A stretch of 64,000 nucleotides of DNA from contig NC_081412.1 of assembly GCF_030272615.1 (NCBI RefSeq), forward strand, positions 545,980,202 to 546,044,201, written 5' to 3'. The position numbers and the translations under genes are program-made. The notes beneath the pieces are model-generated. The model was given only the letters and a program-made list of their open reading frames with translations, had not been told where the DNA came from and did not search any database. This document shows, piece by piece, positions 24,680 through 34,730 of this stretch. Numbering within the stretch: the stretch's first letter is position 1; the number at the start of each line of letters is the position of its first letter. This DNA comes from Cryptomeria japonica (taxonomy: Eukaryota > Streptophyta > Pinopsida > Cupressales > Cupressaceae).

Positions 24680-24720
<41 letters not shown>
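20880..24720 (-). mobile_element. Decayed Ty3/gypsy element
   Basis: Read on the minus strand, several domains of one pol/gag can be recognised in highly decayed form. They are a gag-like stretch near 24050-23900, an RNase H-like domain near 22620-22385 (YFDGS, then YEALLLGLN), a linker, the beginning of reverse transcriptase near 21605-21540 (VRKRNGDIRFCVDLKSLN) and its thumb/connection region near 21132-20881 (HIVSKK.IRV, FLRRFILNF). Ty3/gypsy is clear from these motifs. An RNase H-like domain before the reverse transcriptase fits the dual-RNase H lineage near Tat. No integrase and no paired LTRs found. Many breaks; an old fossil. Confidence 0.75.

Positions 24721-24721
<1 letters not shown>
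24684..24721. repeat. (CA)n microsatellite
   Basis: About 19 uninterrupted CA units. The open frame across it on the minus strand is a repeat artefact. Confidence 0.95.
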
Positions 24722-24724
<3 letters not shown>

Positions 24725-24754
24725 TGTCATTGTTAATTTCATAAAACATTGAGC

Positions 24755-25560
24755 TTGTATAGGGTGAAAAATTAGGGTTTCATCGAATGATGTAGTAAAA
24801 TCGCTAAGTTTTACTTAGGGACCTCTACATTAGGGAAATATAGAATTTGATAGATCTAATATTGATGGATCTAGATTCTGATAAGATTTTAGGGGTTCTA
24901 TATGTGCCTCTTCTTTCCCTTTAAATTGAATTGATCTGATTAATGATGCTGAAATTAGGGTAAATATACTGAAATTGAAGTAATTATGCATAAACAGTGA
25001 GTTACGGTCATCAAACGAAGCTATGACATGGATCTAATTAATATGTGAATGTTTGGATTTGTCCCCAAAAGGTCGTCTTGAATTGGCAGGACCAGAATGC
25101 CCGTCGCTTTGGTCCTCTGAAATTTTCACCATCCAAAAGGGAATTGGTTCGTGTCTGTGAATATTGTCAAGTATGAAAATTGAAGCTCTGTACTTGTTCC
25201 TGCATATTGTAGAGAAGTGAAAATGGTTGGGAATAGTGGTTTTCCTTAGGTCAAACTTTAGTTTTGAAATTAACTAGGAAATATAATTGAAATGTAAATG
25301 AATTGTTGTAATGGAAATGATTTCCTTTTGAGGGAAATGCTGAAAATGTTTGAAACACTAATGTTATACATCTTTATGAAGTTTTGTTTGTCTTCATAAG
25401 GAATTGGGGTTTCATGTAGTCTTCATAAAATATAGAACATGAATGTCATCTTTAATGCTTGAAAGAAGATTGATTGCTTGCTAACTTGAATTATGAATGC
25501 TTGATTGCTTGATCGGATGTTTGATTGATTGAATGCATTTGTGGATCTCAAAATGAGAGG
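24755..25560. mobile_element. LTR-like dispersed repeat, copy 1
   Basis: Diverged but collinear match to 44550-45330. Shared blocks include TAGGGTTTCA near the left edge, CTTAGGGACC, GAAATTAGGGTAAA, GGTCCTCTGAA/AGTCCTCTGAA and GGTTTTCCTT.GGTCAAAC. It lies just 5' of the decayed gypsy gag on the minus strand, so it may be that element's LTR or leader. Terminal dinucleotides and target duplications could not be fixed. Confidence 0.5.
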
Positions 25561-27414
25561 GGTAGATCTCCTTTCATACATTCTTGGTCAAAAAATAAAT
25601 AAATTTTCTGACATGAGTTGACACGGAATCTAGGCTCCTACCCATTTCAAGTTACTATTGAGAGGCCCCAAAATGGCCCTTTTGAAGAGGACCGGGGCAC
25701 TAACACCCTAGTCCTAGACATTAGAGGCCCAGGATCTTGGGGGAGTAGTGCAAAACATGAAAAATTGAGTGAAAATACATAATGTATGTAGAACCAGGGC
25801 TTCAATCAGGCCTTAGGGGATGAACACCAAGGTGAGGGCCCAAGTGAGGACAAAATTATAAGGGAGTATAATTTAGGATGCTATAGAGCCATACTACAAG
25901 TCAACATCATTATTTTAGTAATTCTTGATGCTAATCTATCACTACCATATCTAATAATTTATCCTTTATAAATGAACATTCATAATTTCTTCTAAGTTGA
26001 TTTAGGTCAGGATTTGATGAATTACTCATATGCATGACTCTCCTTGTAGGTTATTCTTTCTTCTTCAATTCTCTTGCCAGGTTCTTATTTGGATCATTTT
26101 CAAATAGTCATATTCTCTAACTCTATAGAATATAATTTTAGGTTTATTACTAATAGAGTCACAACCTCACATAGGGAATAAACAAGAAGGTCACATAATA
26201 ATCACAAATCATGTAATAACCAAGACTATTATATTTCTCATGTCTAGATAATTGCAATGGTGGGATGTAATTGATTTCTAATAGAGATGAATTAATTCAT
26301 ATTCATATTGGCATATCACTTTTAAATAAAGCTTAGACATTGACCAAAGATAATTACCAGTTTCCCTAATAGAGCCACCAATCTAATGGTGCTCTAATCC
26401 AATTTCAATAATTTCTAAGGAATTATAAGTTCCCATGCTTAAAATTGTTGCATGGTTGGCAAATGAATGTGAAAGGTTGACATACTCCCCTTTGAACTTT
26501 AGGGTTTGCAAAGCCTAGGTAGATAGACTAGTTAGATACATTGTTTCAAGAAGTGACACATATTACGAGTGCCATTTGCAAGTGCCATGCAATTTAATTA
26601 CAAATTGGTCTTAATATGTTTTTATATTTTTTTTCAAAAGAAAAGAAATTAACACCTCAATTTTAAAGACATTTATGAAGAAAACAAAAAACACATAGAG
26701 AGACAAATCGCTCAATAGCAAATTTTCTATTTATTTAAATGAATTACAAAACTTCTTGATCATGTGATCAAGGATCGTATGATGAGAAACAATTAAGTCA
26801 TTACAAATTGCCTCAATAAATAGAGGTTTTGAATGATTTAAAGAACAGCTAAAAATAGAAAAACACACATGCATATTCATGCATAGTTATAATTAGCAAT
26901 TTCATGCAAATTATATTTTTAGATTACTTATTTTTAGCTCTAACACACTACAATTTACTATGCCAATTTCTATGTTTAGAATCTTAATTTTAGCTCATGT
27001 AAAGAACTGCAGAAGACTCCGATTAATCTCATCGATATGGAGAAATTACAGTTCCAACATTTTCTATCTGCAAACAGATCTTTCGTCACAAGTGAACTTA
27101 CTCCATTATTCATGAACAGATTTCTCCACATCCTCTTCTTAGGCTTCTATCGTGTACTTTTCATTTCTTAAAAATACATCTTCTACAAGATGTTAGTCGA
27201 TCACAAACCACTCTTATAGCTGTGCTACATATTGGAAAACAAAAATCTGCAACCTCCTCCCAAGGTATCCAATAAATGTTTTGTTAGAGTAATGAATTAC
27301 TGAATAAGTATGAGTAATTGGCAATTAATTTCAGGGCTATTTATAAGAATTGTAGGTTAATTTATTGTCAAGTAATTTTAAGTAGGTGTCAAGCTAGATT
27401 TGAGGATTGCCAAT
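25561..27414. other. No gene recognised
   Basis: 25561-25880 has GC-richer, retroelement-leader-like sequence (AGGCCC, GGGGCACTAACACC). The remainder is AT-rich and featureless to my reading. Confidence 0.4.
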
Positions 27415-28230
27415 AGAAACAAATGCACCTTGTAAAGCTCCATGAATCTGAATTTCAACGTTCTGCTAGTAAGAACTTGCACTCCAGAAATCTTTGTTTA
27501 CAACCTCGAAAATAATCCAAAGTTTGTTTTCACTGCACGTTTGAAGGGACCCAATAATGGAGGGGTTGCGGCCATATTTGACGAGCAAACTGTTGTCCAA
27601 AACTTATTTCTGTCGACTGGATGCAATGCCTATATGAAAGTTGGTCCTACGTACAAAAATGGAGGCTTCGCATTCGTGAGTGTCTAAACTTGGCTCTGAA
27701 CTCCCTTCTCCATTCCTCTTCAATGGTCAATCAGTTCACACCTCATCTTCACTTAAAAAATAAAAATCAGCATTCTATTTTTGTTGGCTAAAATACAGGT
27801 GTTTCCGAAAGGGTCTCTGCTAGTTTCAGACATTTCCAAGGCTATACTGAATCTTTCAGAAAGCAGAGAGATGCAAGATATAAGGAATAAGTAGTTCAAT
27901 ACAAATAAAAGCAAATCCAATGCGGAGCATGGAGGAGTGAAATCAAACGGATTGAGCATGGAAGGAATAAGTGGTTCAGTACAAAGAAAAGCAAATGCAG
28001 CGCTGAGTCTGTAGGAGTGGAATCAAACGGATTGAACCTCAACAACGTTTGGGGTGTATTTCTGCTGACAGGATGTATGCGTGTCATTTGTAACGCTCAT
28101 CTACTAATTCTGCCTTCACCACAGATAATGGATAATGGTTAAACTTGAAGTGATCCTCTCCACGACGAATTGATTCAATCAACTTGTAAGAATATGTGGG
28201 TCGATTTTGCAGTGTGCACAAAAACTGAAA
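27415..28230 (+). pseudogene. GLR 3' fragment (part of exon 5, exon 6, 3' UTR)
   Basis: A third GLR copy, more diverged than the tandem pair. 27425-27535 matches intron 3 of the intact gene around its MITE site. It then jumps straight into the middle of exon 5 (KGPNNGGVAAIFDEQ, about 27544-27687), followed by an intron and exon 6 from 27799 (VFPKGSLLVSDISKAILNLSESREMQDIRNK). Exon 6 is broken: an in-frame TAG replaces the conserved W of NKWF near 27893, and an 80-bp segment is tandemly duplicated (27883-27962 and 27963-28042). M4 and the tail are cut short. 3' UTR similarity (GATAATGGTTAAACTT) continues to about 28230. No upstream exons are present, so it cannot encode a channel. Confidence 0.9.
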
Positions 28231-28259
28231 TTATCATATCTAGTGCATATTCTTGGATA

Positions 28260-28740
28260 AGAGTTTCTGATAACTGATAGATAGATAGATGGGTAGAATA
28301 AAACTTAGAAATAGATATATAGAGTTATAAATAAGTGAACTTAAAAATAACTGATAAAAAGAGCTATACAAGGATTACTAAATTTTGTTTGCAATTAGAC
28401 TGATAGAAAGAATATTCTTAGATATTAGTCGCTGATAATTCTTCATGAGCTGCTCGAACCAATTTTACCTTAGAAAGAAGCGACGAAAAAGAGATAAATG
28501 ATTCCTCAATTTTGTTTGCAATTAGATAGATAGACCTTAGAAATAGCTGGCAAATACAAGTTACGTAAGAATTCTTAATTTTTTTACCTTATTAGATAGA
28601 TAGATTTTACTTAGGAATAATGGATAAAATATATAGATCCAATTTAAGCTCAGAAATAAACGATAAAAAGAGTTATAAAATGATGCTTATAATTTTTCCA
28701 GTAATTATCTATGCATACATACATATGCATCTACATCTAT
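28260..28740. repeat. Tandem array grown from GLR 3' flank
   Basis: About five or six diverged units of 35-90 bp of the form CTTAGAAATAA.CGATAAAAAGAG TTATA followed by TTCTTAATTTTGTTTGCAAT and TAGATAGATAG. The seed sequence (TGCTCGAACCAATT..ACCTTAGA.A..AGCGAC.A) is single-copy 3' of the intact GLR gene at about 18017-18080, so this array seems to be a local expansion of that flank, with GATA microsatellite growth. Confidence 0.7.
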
Positions 28741-29285
28741 CTCTAAATGGATAGATGGATGGATCAATAAATGTTGAAAAATTAGTTTTTCCTAAGCCTT
28801 CGTGCACTCCAACCTCACTTACCTGTCAGTTGCAACCTGGAGCAACCTATACTGAAGTTAATTTTGCAGCAGGCAGAAGATTGTTTGCAGGCATTAGAAT
28901 TGCTCACTCCGAGTTGCCCCTGATGTCCAGCAGTTGGGTAAATTGTTTTCCAAAAAAATTAATTGGTTAGGTTAATTTAAATTTGAATGAGGGAAATTTG
29001 TGCAACCCAGACAAGTAAAATGTCAGTAGGCATTTCCTAGTTAGTTGATGAAGTTAGTTTGGAGTTCAGCACCAAAGGGAATGTTTTTGTTCTATGAGTG
29101 ATTCGGAGTTGGTAGCAGCAGTTGTGTGTTTATTTGCTGATTAGTGGTTGCTCTAGGTGTGTGTAGCTCCAAGTGAGCAGCAGTTTGTAGGAGAGCTCTA
29201 ACAAGTTCCAGGTCTTTTAATGTTTGGGAGCAGCTCCAGAATGCTTCCTCCTTTGTCTTGATCTTACTAACAAACTCATTCTTCA
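28741..29285. other. No gene recognised
   Basis: A 71-codon plus frame (28755-28970) and a 68-codon minus frame (29092-29298) have no family motifs. The segment may belong to the 3' end of the copia fragment that follows on the minus strand, but no LTR edge is definable. Confidence 0.35.
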
Positions 29286-29289
29286 TTGA

Positions 29290-31345
29290 ATTCAACAATG
29301 CCCATGTTTCTTCTTAGGCGTTTGAAGTTGTTTCTGTTCGATGACTTGGTGAAAATGTCTCCTAGTTGTTGCTTAGATCTGCAAAACATTATTTTAAAGT
29401 TTAGACCATTATCAAGCAATTTTCTAATAAAATGATACCTCATGAAACACAAGATTTTTCGTCAAAGCTATTGATGACACATTGTCACAAGAAAAAGTGG
29501 TTCCATTCTTTTGTACTTCCTTCAATTTTGCCAAGATTCTTCCTAGCCAAATAGCTTGACATGTTGCAGCATTTGTTGCTATATATTCAGCCTTAGTTGT
29601 AAATAGGGCAATAATAGGTTGCTTTTTAGAAGCCAATGAGATTACACCTGAACCCAAATGGAACACACATCCTGATGTGATCTTCCTATCATCTACACTT
29701 CCTACCCAATCACTATTTGTGTAACCAACCAGCCTAAAATCATTTGCTGCACTATTAAAAAATGCCATATCCCTTGGTTACATTCACATACCTCAGGATT
29801 CCCTTACCTTCTTGCTGATGGGTGTCCTTTACAATCTCTATAAATCTAGAAATCATACTCATTGCATGTATTATATTTGGCCTAGTTGTTGTCAAGTACA
29901 TTAAGCTTCCAACTAAACTCTTGTACATGGTTGGATCCACATTGCCAATGCAATTTTCTTTGCTCAACTTAATACCTATGGTTATTGGTGTTGGTGCAAT
30001 CTTACTTCCAAGAATTCTAAATCTCTTCAAGATCTCATTTGCATATTTTTCTTGAGAGATAAAAATGCCATCATGCATTTTTTTTTTTTACTTCTTTACC
30101 TAGAAAATGTCTCAAGGGACCTAATTCTGTCATCTCAAACTCTCTTTTCATGGCCTCTTTAAATAAAAAAATTGGAAATCATCATCCCTAGTGAAAACTA
30201 AATCATCTACATACAAGACAACAATAATAATCTTAAGATCAATTGCCTTGACGTAAAGAGTGGGCTCACCATTGCTCATCAAATATGAGTCAATCCTATT
30301 GTACCATGCCCGTGAAGTATGCTTTAACCCATAAAGAGCCTTTTTAAGCCTATACACCTTTCTTTCTTGACTTGAAAATTCATAACCATGTGGTTGCTCC
30401 ACATACACTTCTTCCTTCAACACTACATTCAAGAAGGCAAAATTCATGACGTCCATTTGAAATACCTTCCATTTGTGTTGGGATGCAATTAATATGACTA
30501 CCCATAAAGTTTCAATCCTTACAACAAGGGCATATGTCTGATGTCTCATTATAATCTCTTCTAAACTATTGTTTGTGCTCCTTGACAACCAATCTTGCCT
30601 TATGCATTTCTATTCTTCCTTCAACACTATTATTGGTCTTATAGACCCATTTCACCTCAATAAATTGCTTTTTGGGAGGAAATTCAGTTAGTTTCAATAT
30701 TCTATTTGTCTCTATATCATCTATTTCCTTATCCATGGCATCATACCAATTGTCCTCTTTGATATCATCCTCAAAATAAATTGGATCACTATAAGAAAAT
30801 AATGCAAAATTCACATTCTCATCAAAAAAATCTTTATAGCTTAAATCATTTTGGTAGATCTCTCTTAGAATGTTGGTCTTCTTTGCAATTAGGGAGGTGA
30901 GTGTGGGGTCTAAACTCTCACTACTACTATTTCTCTATTTTGTAGTCTATGATCAAATCCGCTGGAGCCGCCTAAAGTGACTTAGAGCTATCTAGATCTC
31001 TCTAGAGTTGATTCTTTGGCTATTTGGTGACTATTTTCCTTTTTTCTTACTTCTGTTAGGACCTTACTAGAGCTAACCGTCCTCGCCCGAAGCTACTTAG
31101 AGATTCTTGGAGCTCTTTGTGACTGTACTTTTAGATAGTTTGATTAACAACATGTCTATGTCAGAAGCTCTCTTGAATTGTCTATGCTTCTCTAAAGCTA
31201 CTTAGAGTTACTTGGAGCTCTCCATATCTACAACTACAACATCTTGTTCATCTTTATATTCATCATCAAGGGCACTCTATGTGAGTTGGATGAAGAGGTA
31301 TCCACCAATTCATCCCATGTCTCATTCTCAATGAATTGAACATGG
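29290..31345 (-). mobile_element. Broken Ty1/copia pol fragment
   Basis: Minus-strand similarity to copia pol. It comprises a linker before reverse transcriptase (near 31330-31230), reverse transcriptase (WVYKTNNSVEGRIEMHKARLV; VEQPHGYEF; LYVDDLVF; ALYGLK), and RNase H (GYTNSDWVGSVDDRKITSG; KAEYIA) ending near 29290. Gag, protease, integrase and LTRs are not recognised. It is in several pieces with multiple breaks: an old fossil. A stretch of about 300 bp (30905-31215) within it is not copia-like. Confidence 0.85.
30905..31215. repeat. Non-copia stretch with internal repeats inside copia fossil
   Basis: The copia linker seems interrupted here by GC-richer sequence. AGCTACTTAGAG followed by TTGGAGCTCT occurs twice (about 31101 and 31195), with related copies of CTTAGAGCTATCTAGA nearby. 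It may be an insertion or a local tandem expansion; no ends or target duplication identified. Confidence 0.35.
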
Positions 31346-33799
31346 GTTAAAAAAAATGATTTTTCGGTTAGCTAGGGGTTCAAATGAATCGTAACCATTA
31401 AAACTTATTGGGTTTGAACGAACATGTTACAAAAATGTGTGTGCATGTTGAAGGGGTTTGTTTGAACCACATGTTCGAATGAACATCCCTCCTGATATGT
31501 ATGTTTGAAGCCCCTTCTTGTGAAGGGGTGTTCTATCGACCCTCTTGATTTTCTCTCTCTCCCTCAGATTCTTCCAACTTTTTGTAGATTTTTGGCCTTC
31601 GAAGCTTAGATTTAAGGTCCAAATGAAATCAAATGGACAAACAAAATTGTAGGATAGTATTCATTGAAACAAGCTTTCCAACAACTATAATTTTAATATA
31701 TTTTGATTTTATTACATTGATTTAGTTATACTAAATATAGGTTTTTCATTGAATATCAACTTCTTTGTTCTACACGAGAAAAAATAGTAAATTAATTTAA
31801 AAAATATTGAAAAATATGTATGCACTAGGAATTGATGTCCTTGTTCCAAAGAAAAAATATTTAATTTTGATACATATAGAACAAGTTATGTGCAACAACA
31901 TACACTTATTTTTAAATTATAATTACTTCAACTTTAAAACTTAATTAAAAAAGGCAACAAAACATTATGAAACCAAATGCAAACACTACATATCGGTGTT
32001 ACGATTCTAAAATCAAAAGAATAACAATTTTATCCCTTGTAGAAAAAAAATTATACATAATGACATGCAACTCACTCTTTTTAAATGTTGTTTGTTGTTA
32101 AAAAAGTTATTGAAGGAGATGGAAAAACGAATCCAATTTGAATCCAATATTTAAAATTTTTTTTTGTTAAGAATCTACATTCTAAATGTCACAAATCATT
32201 AGTTTTTATCATCCTCAAATTCCTCACAATTTAGTATCCATAAGTGTCAGAAAGAGAAGATTTTATTCAAAAAGTTCGTTTCAATGTCAAGTTTGGCCAA
32301 AAAGTGTAACCCACTATTGTGGGATCACCCTAATGTAAAAAATCTCCCAGTTCTTTCTAGTATCAATATGCTACTCACTAATCTTTTTAGTAAAATGTCA
32401 TCTTGAGCATAATCTTCCTACACTTGTCCAAGCCTTGATGTTGCCCAACCACTAGTGTGTCTACTCTCCCAAACAACCATATCACTAGAAGCCCCACAAG
32501 ATAGGTCAAGCTATAGACCAAACTCCCCCTGATTAGTAGCTACATAGCTTTTGAAATATCCTCTAATTCATAGTAATCTTGTTGGTAGGAAAGTGAAACA
32601 TATTCATCTCACTCCTCCATCTCTTAGCCAGTGTAGTCAATAGTGCCCTATGTGCCTATATAGCTAGCATTCATCCCATGCAGTATAATTCACACACTCT
32701 CAACAAGTCATAGTAATCAACTTAGAAATGTGTGTTCAGTTGTAGCACTATTGATATTTAGTCTCACATCACTAACATCAATAGTTTCTCCTCTCTATTT
32801 ATCCTTTTCATTAAAGTCACAATATTCTTTCTTTCTTTCTTAGTCTCTTGGCCCCATTTTTACTATTGTTGTATTCACTCATTAAAACCTTTCCCCTCTT
32901 CTCATTTACCTTTTCAGCTCATTCACCCAACAATAGATCACATTTTCTCTTTTCCTACCCGATTCGCCTTATTTTTTGTGCATTTTTCACTTTATGGCAG
33001 ATTTGGTTAACTTTTCTTGTATTCACCTAGCTTATCAATGTATATGCCTTTTCATGGAAATTTCATGTTTTCTCTATTGGATTCTCCTCTCAAATCCCCC
33101 ATTCATTTCTTTTTTCATTCATTTGTACTAAACAATAGATTCAACAAAATGACTTTGATATTTCACCCTAAAAGAATTTTTACAATCCCCATATATATTT
33201 CAACAAAAACTCTTTTGAGGAAAGTCACGAACCACCTAAAATATGTTTGCAATTTGTTTCCTTTTGAATTTATGGGGAGCTATTGCATGCAATCCATCTA
33301 ACCCTTAAAAACAATCAAACCAACCTTGGTATCGTGAAAAGCATTCTAGTAATCCATATTGCTTTCTATCAAGATTTCTTCATCAAATATCACTTTATTT
33401 TTGTTGTCACCATCATCCACCATTTTCTATTTATTATTAATTTAGTCTCTCTCTCTCTATATAGATGCAATAATGTATTGTTTAGAGGCATGACAACTAA
33501 AAGTGTTGATTCTATAGAAGCACCATTCTCATAGATATAAGAAACATGATATATTTGATTACATATATTATTGCAAACCAAATGTATCTATTAGTTTTTC
33601 TTTTTTTTTAATGTAATGTTTATGCTTTAAACCTTAAAAACAATCCAAATACATACTTTTTAAGGGCAAGAGATTTTGTTTACAAGAATGTTAAAAAAAT
33701 TATAATTAAAATATTTAAAAAAGTGAAAAATAGAAGAAACAAATATTCTCATCCACCACTTATTCATTTATATAGACAATAAAAAAAGATTGTCCTGAG
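31346..33799. other. No gene recognised
   Basis: AT-rich, with a (CT)n tract near 33450. Open frames at 32848-33534 have no coding character. Nothing else supported. Confidence 0.45.
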
Positions 33800-34056
33800 A
33801 AAACTTCTTATCAAGCAATTAGAGAAAGATGCCAAATTTGGAGATGCTTGGACAAAAGCACAATACACATTAAAGTCGCATAATTATCTTTGAAGAGTCT
33901 TACGGATGAGGTTTGGCCAATCCATACGAATGGCTTTACAAACAGTAAATAATTAGAGGAGTAGGATGGGCACTAAAACTATCCTTAAATTTACAATTTC
34001 CCGGCTCGATCTGTCTCAACACTAACTGAAAACAACTCATACTATTGGACCCTTAG

Positions 34057-34365
34057 TTACAGAAGAAACCTAACGCCTTTGGACGCCACCATTTGTTTGT
34101 ATTCAGACTCCCAAACAAAAACCCAACTCTGTACTCTTGTTGCAGCTATTTCTGCTATTTCAGTTTCATTTTCTTGTAGCAGATCACCATCTGGTCGATC
34201 TCCTTTGCAATCCATACGTGGAGAAAAGAGGGGCGATAACAAAGGAATTGGATTGCTCTTATTAAAGAGATCCGGAGCCAAACGCTTCACTTCCAAGGGT
34301 GGCGGCGCACGCTTTTGTAGCCGATTACTTTGTTGCACAGATTTCATGCCCACTATACTCATCAT
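34057..34365 (-). CDS. Small conserved protein, member A (102 residues)
   Basis: I do not recognise the family. One uninterrupted frame runs from the ATG at 34365 to TAA at 34057; an in-frame ATG at 34347 aligns with the start of member C and may be the true start. Visible motifs are SVQQSNRLQKRAPPPLEV, PDLFNKSNPIPLLSPL and a C-terminal SWVFVWES. There is no signal peptide or membrane segment. It is about 77% identical to member B (40942-41250) with no indels over the whole frame, although the flanks are full of indels. Against member C (55312-55569) the PIPLLSPL block differs at five nucleotides, all silent. A TATA-like TATAATATAG lies 49 bases upstream of the ATG (34414-34423, minus). A LINE is inserted about 350 bp upstream. 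Likely a genuine single-exon gene or recently living gene; function unknown. Confidence 0.6.
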   Translation of the reverse strand: MMSIVGMKSVQQSNRLQKRAPPPLEVKRLAPDLFNKSNPIPLLSPLFSPRMDCKGDRPDGDLLQENETEIAEIAATRVQSWVFVWESEYKQMVASKGVRFLL

Positions 34366-34730
34366 TTTTCTCAAATCTTCTCACTCCTTGCTTCGAATAC
34401 TGGTCCGACTTCTCTATATTATATTGGCTTCGTCTTTGGGGGGATCTGGAGAGTTGAGAACACGTTAATAAGATGTGGAGAGCGTTTGGTCATTTGTGGG
34501 CCAAGATCCAGTGCACGTGATACTGATTTGTGGACTGAAATTGAAGTCATTGGTCAATAGTTATCACCAGATTAAAAAAGAGAGAGAATTTATGGAACGT
34601 GGTCTTATTCTTGTTTCATTTGGGATTAAACAAGAAGTAATAAATACGTAAAGTTTCTTGCAATATTGGAATTGAACAATTTCGATCACTATCCACAAAG
34701 ATAGGGGATCTTTAAAAACATAGTGCCTTT

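Noticed and set aside
24465-24749. 94-codon frame with a poly(CV) tract
   Set aside because: Created by a CA microsatellite within decayed gypsy sequence.
28755-28970. 71-codon frame with Cys and Pro
   Set aside because: Single-copy, no recognised domain, next to a tandem array and a copia fossil; insufficient support.
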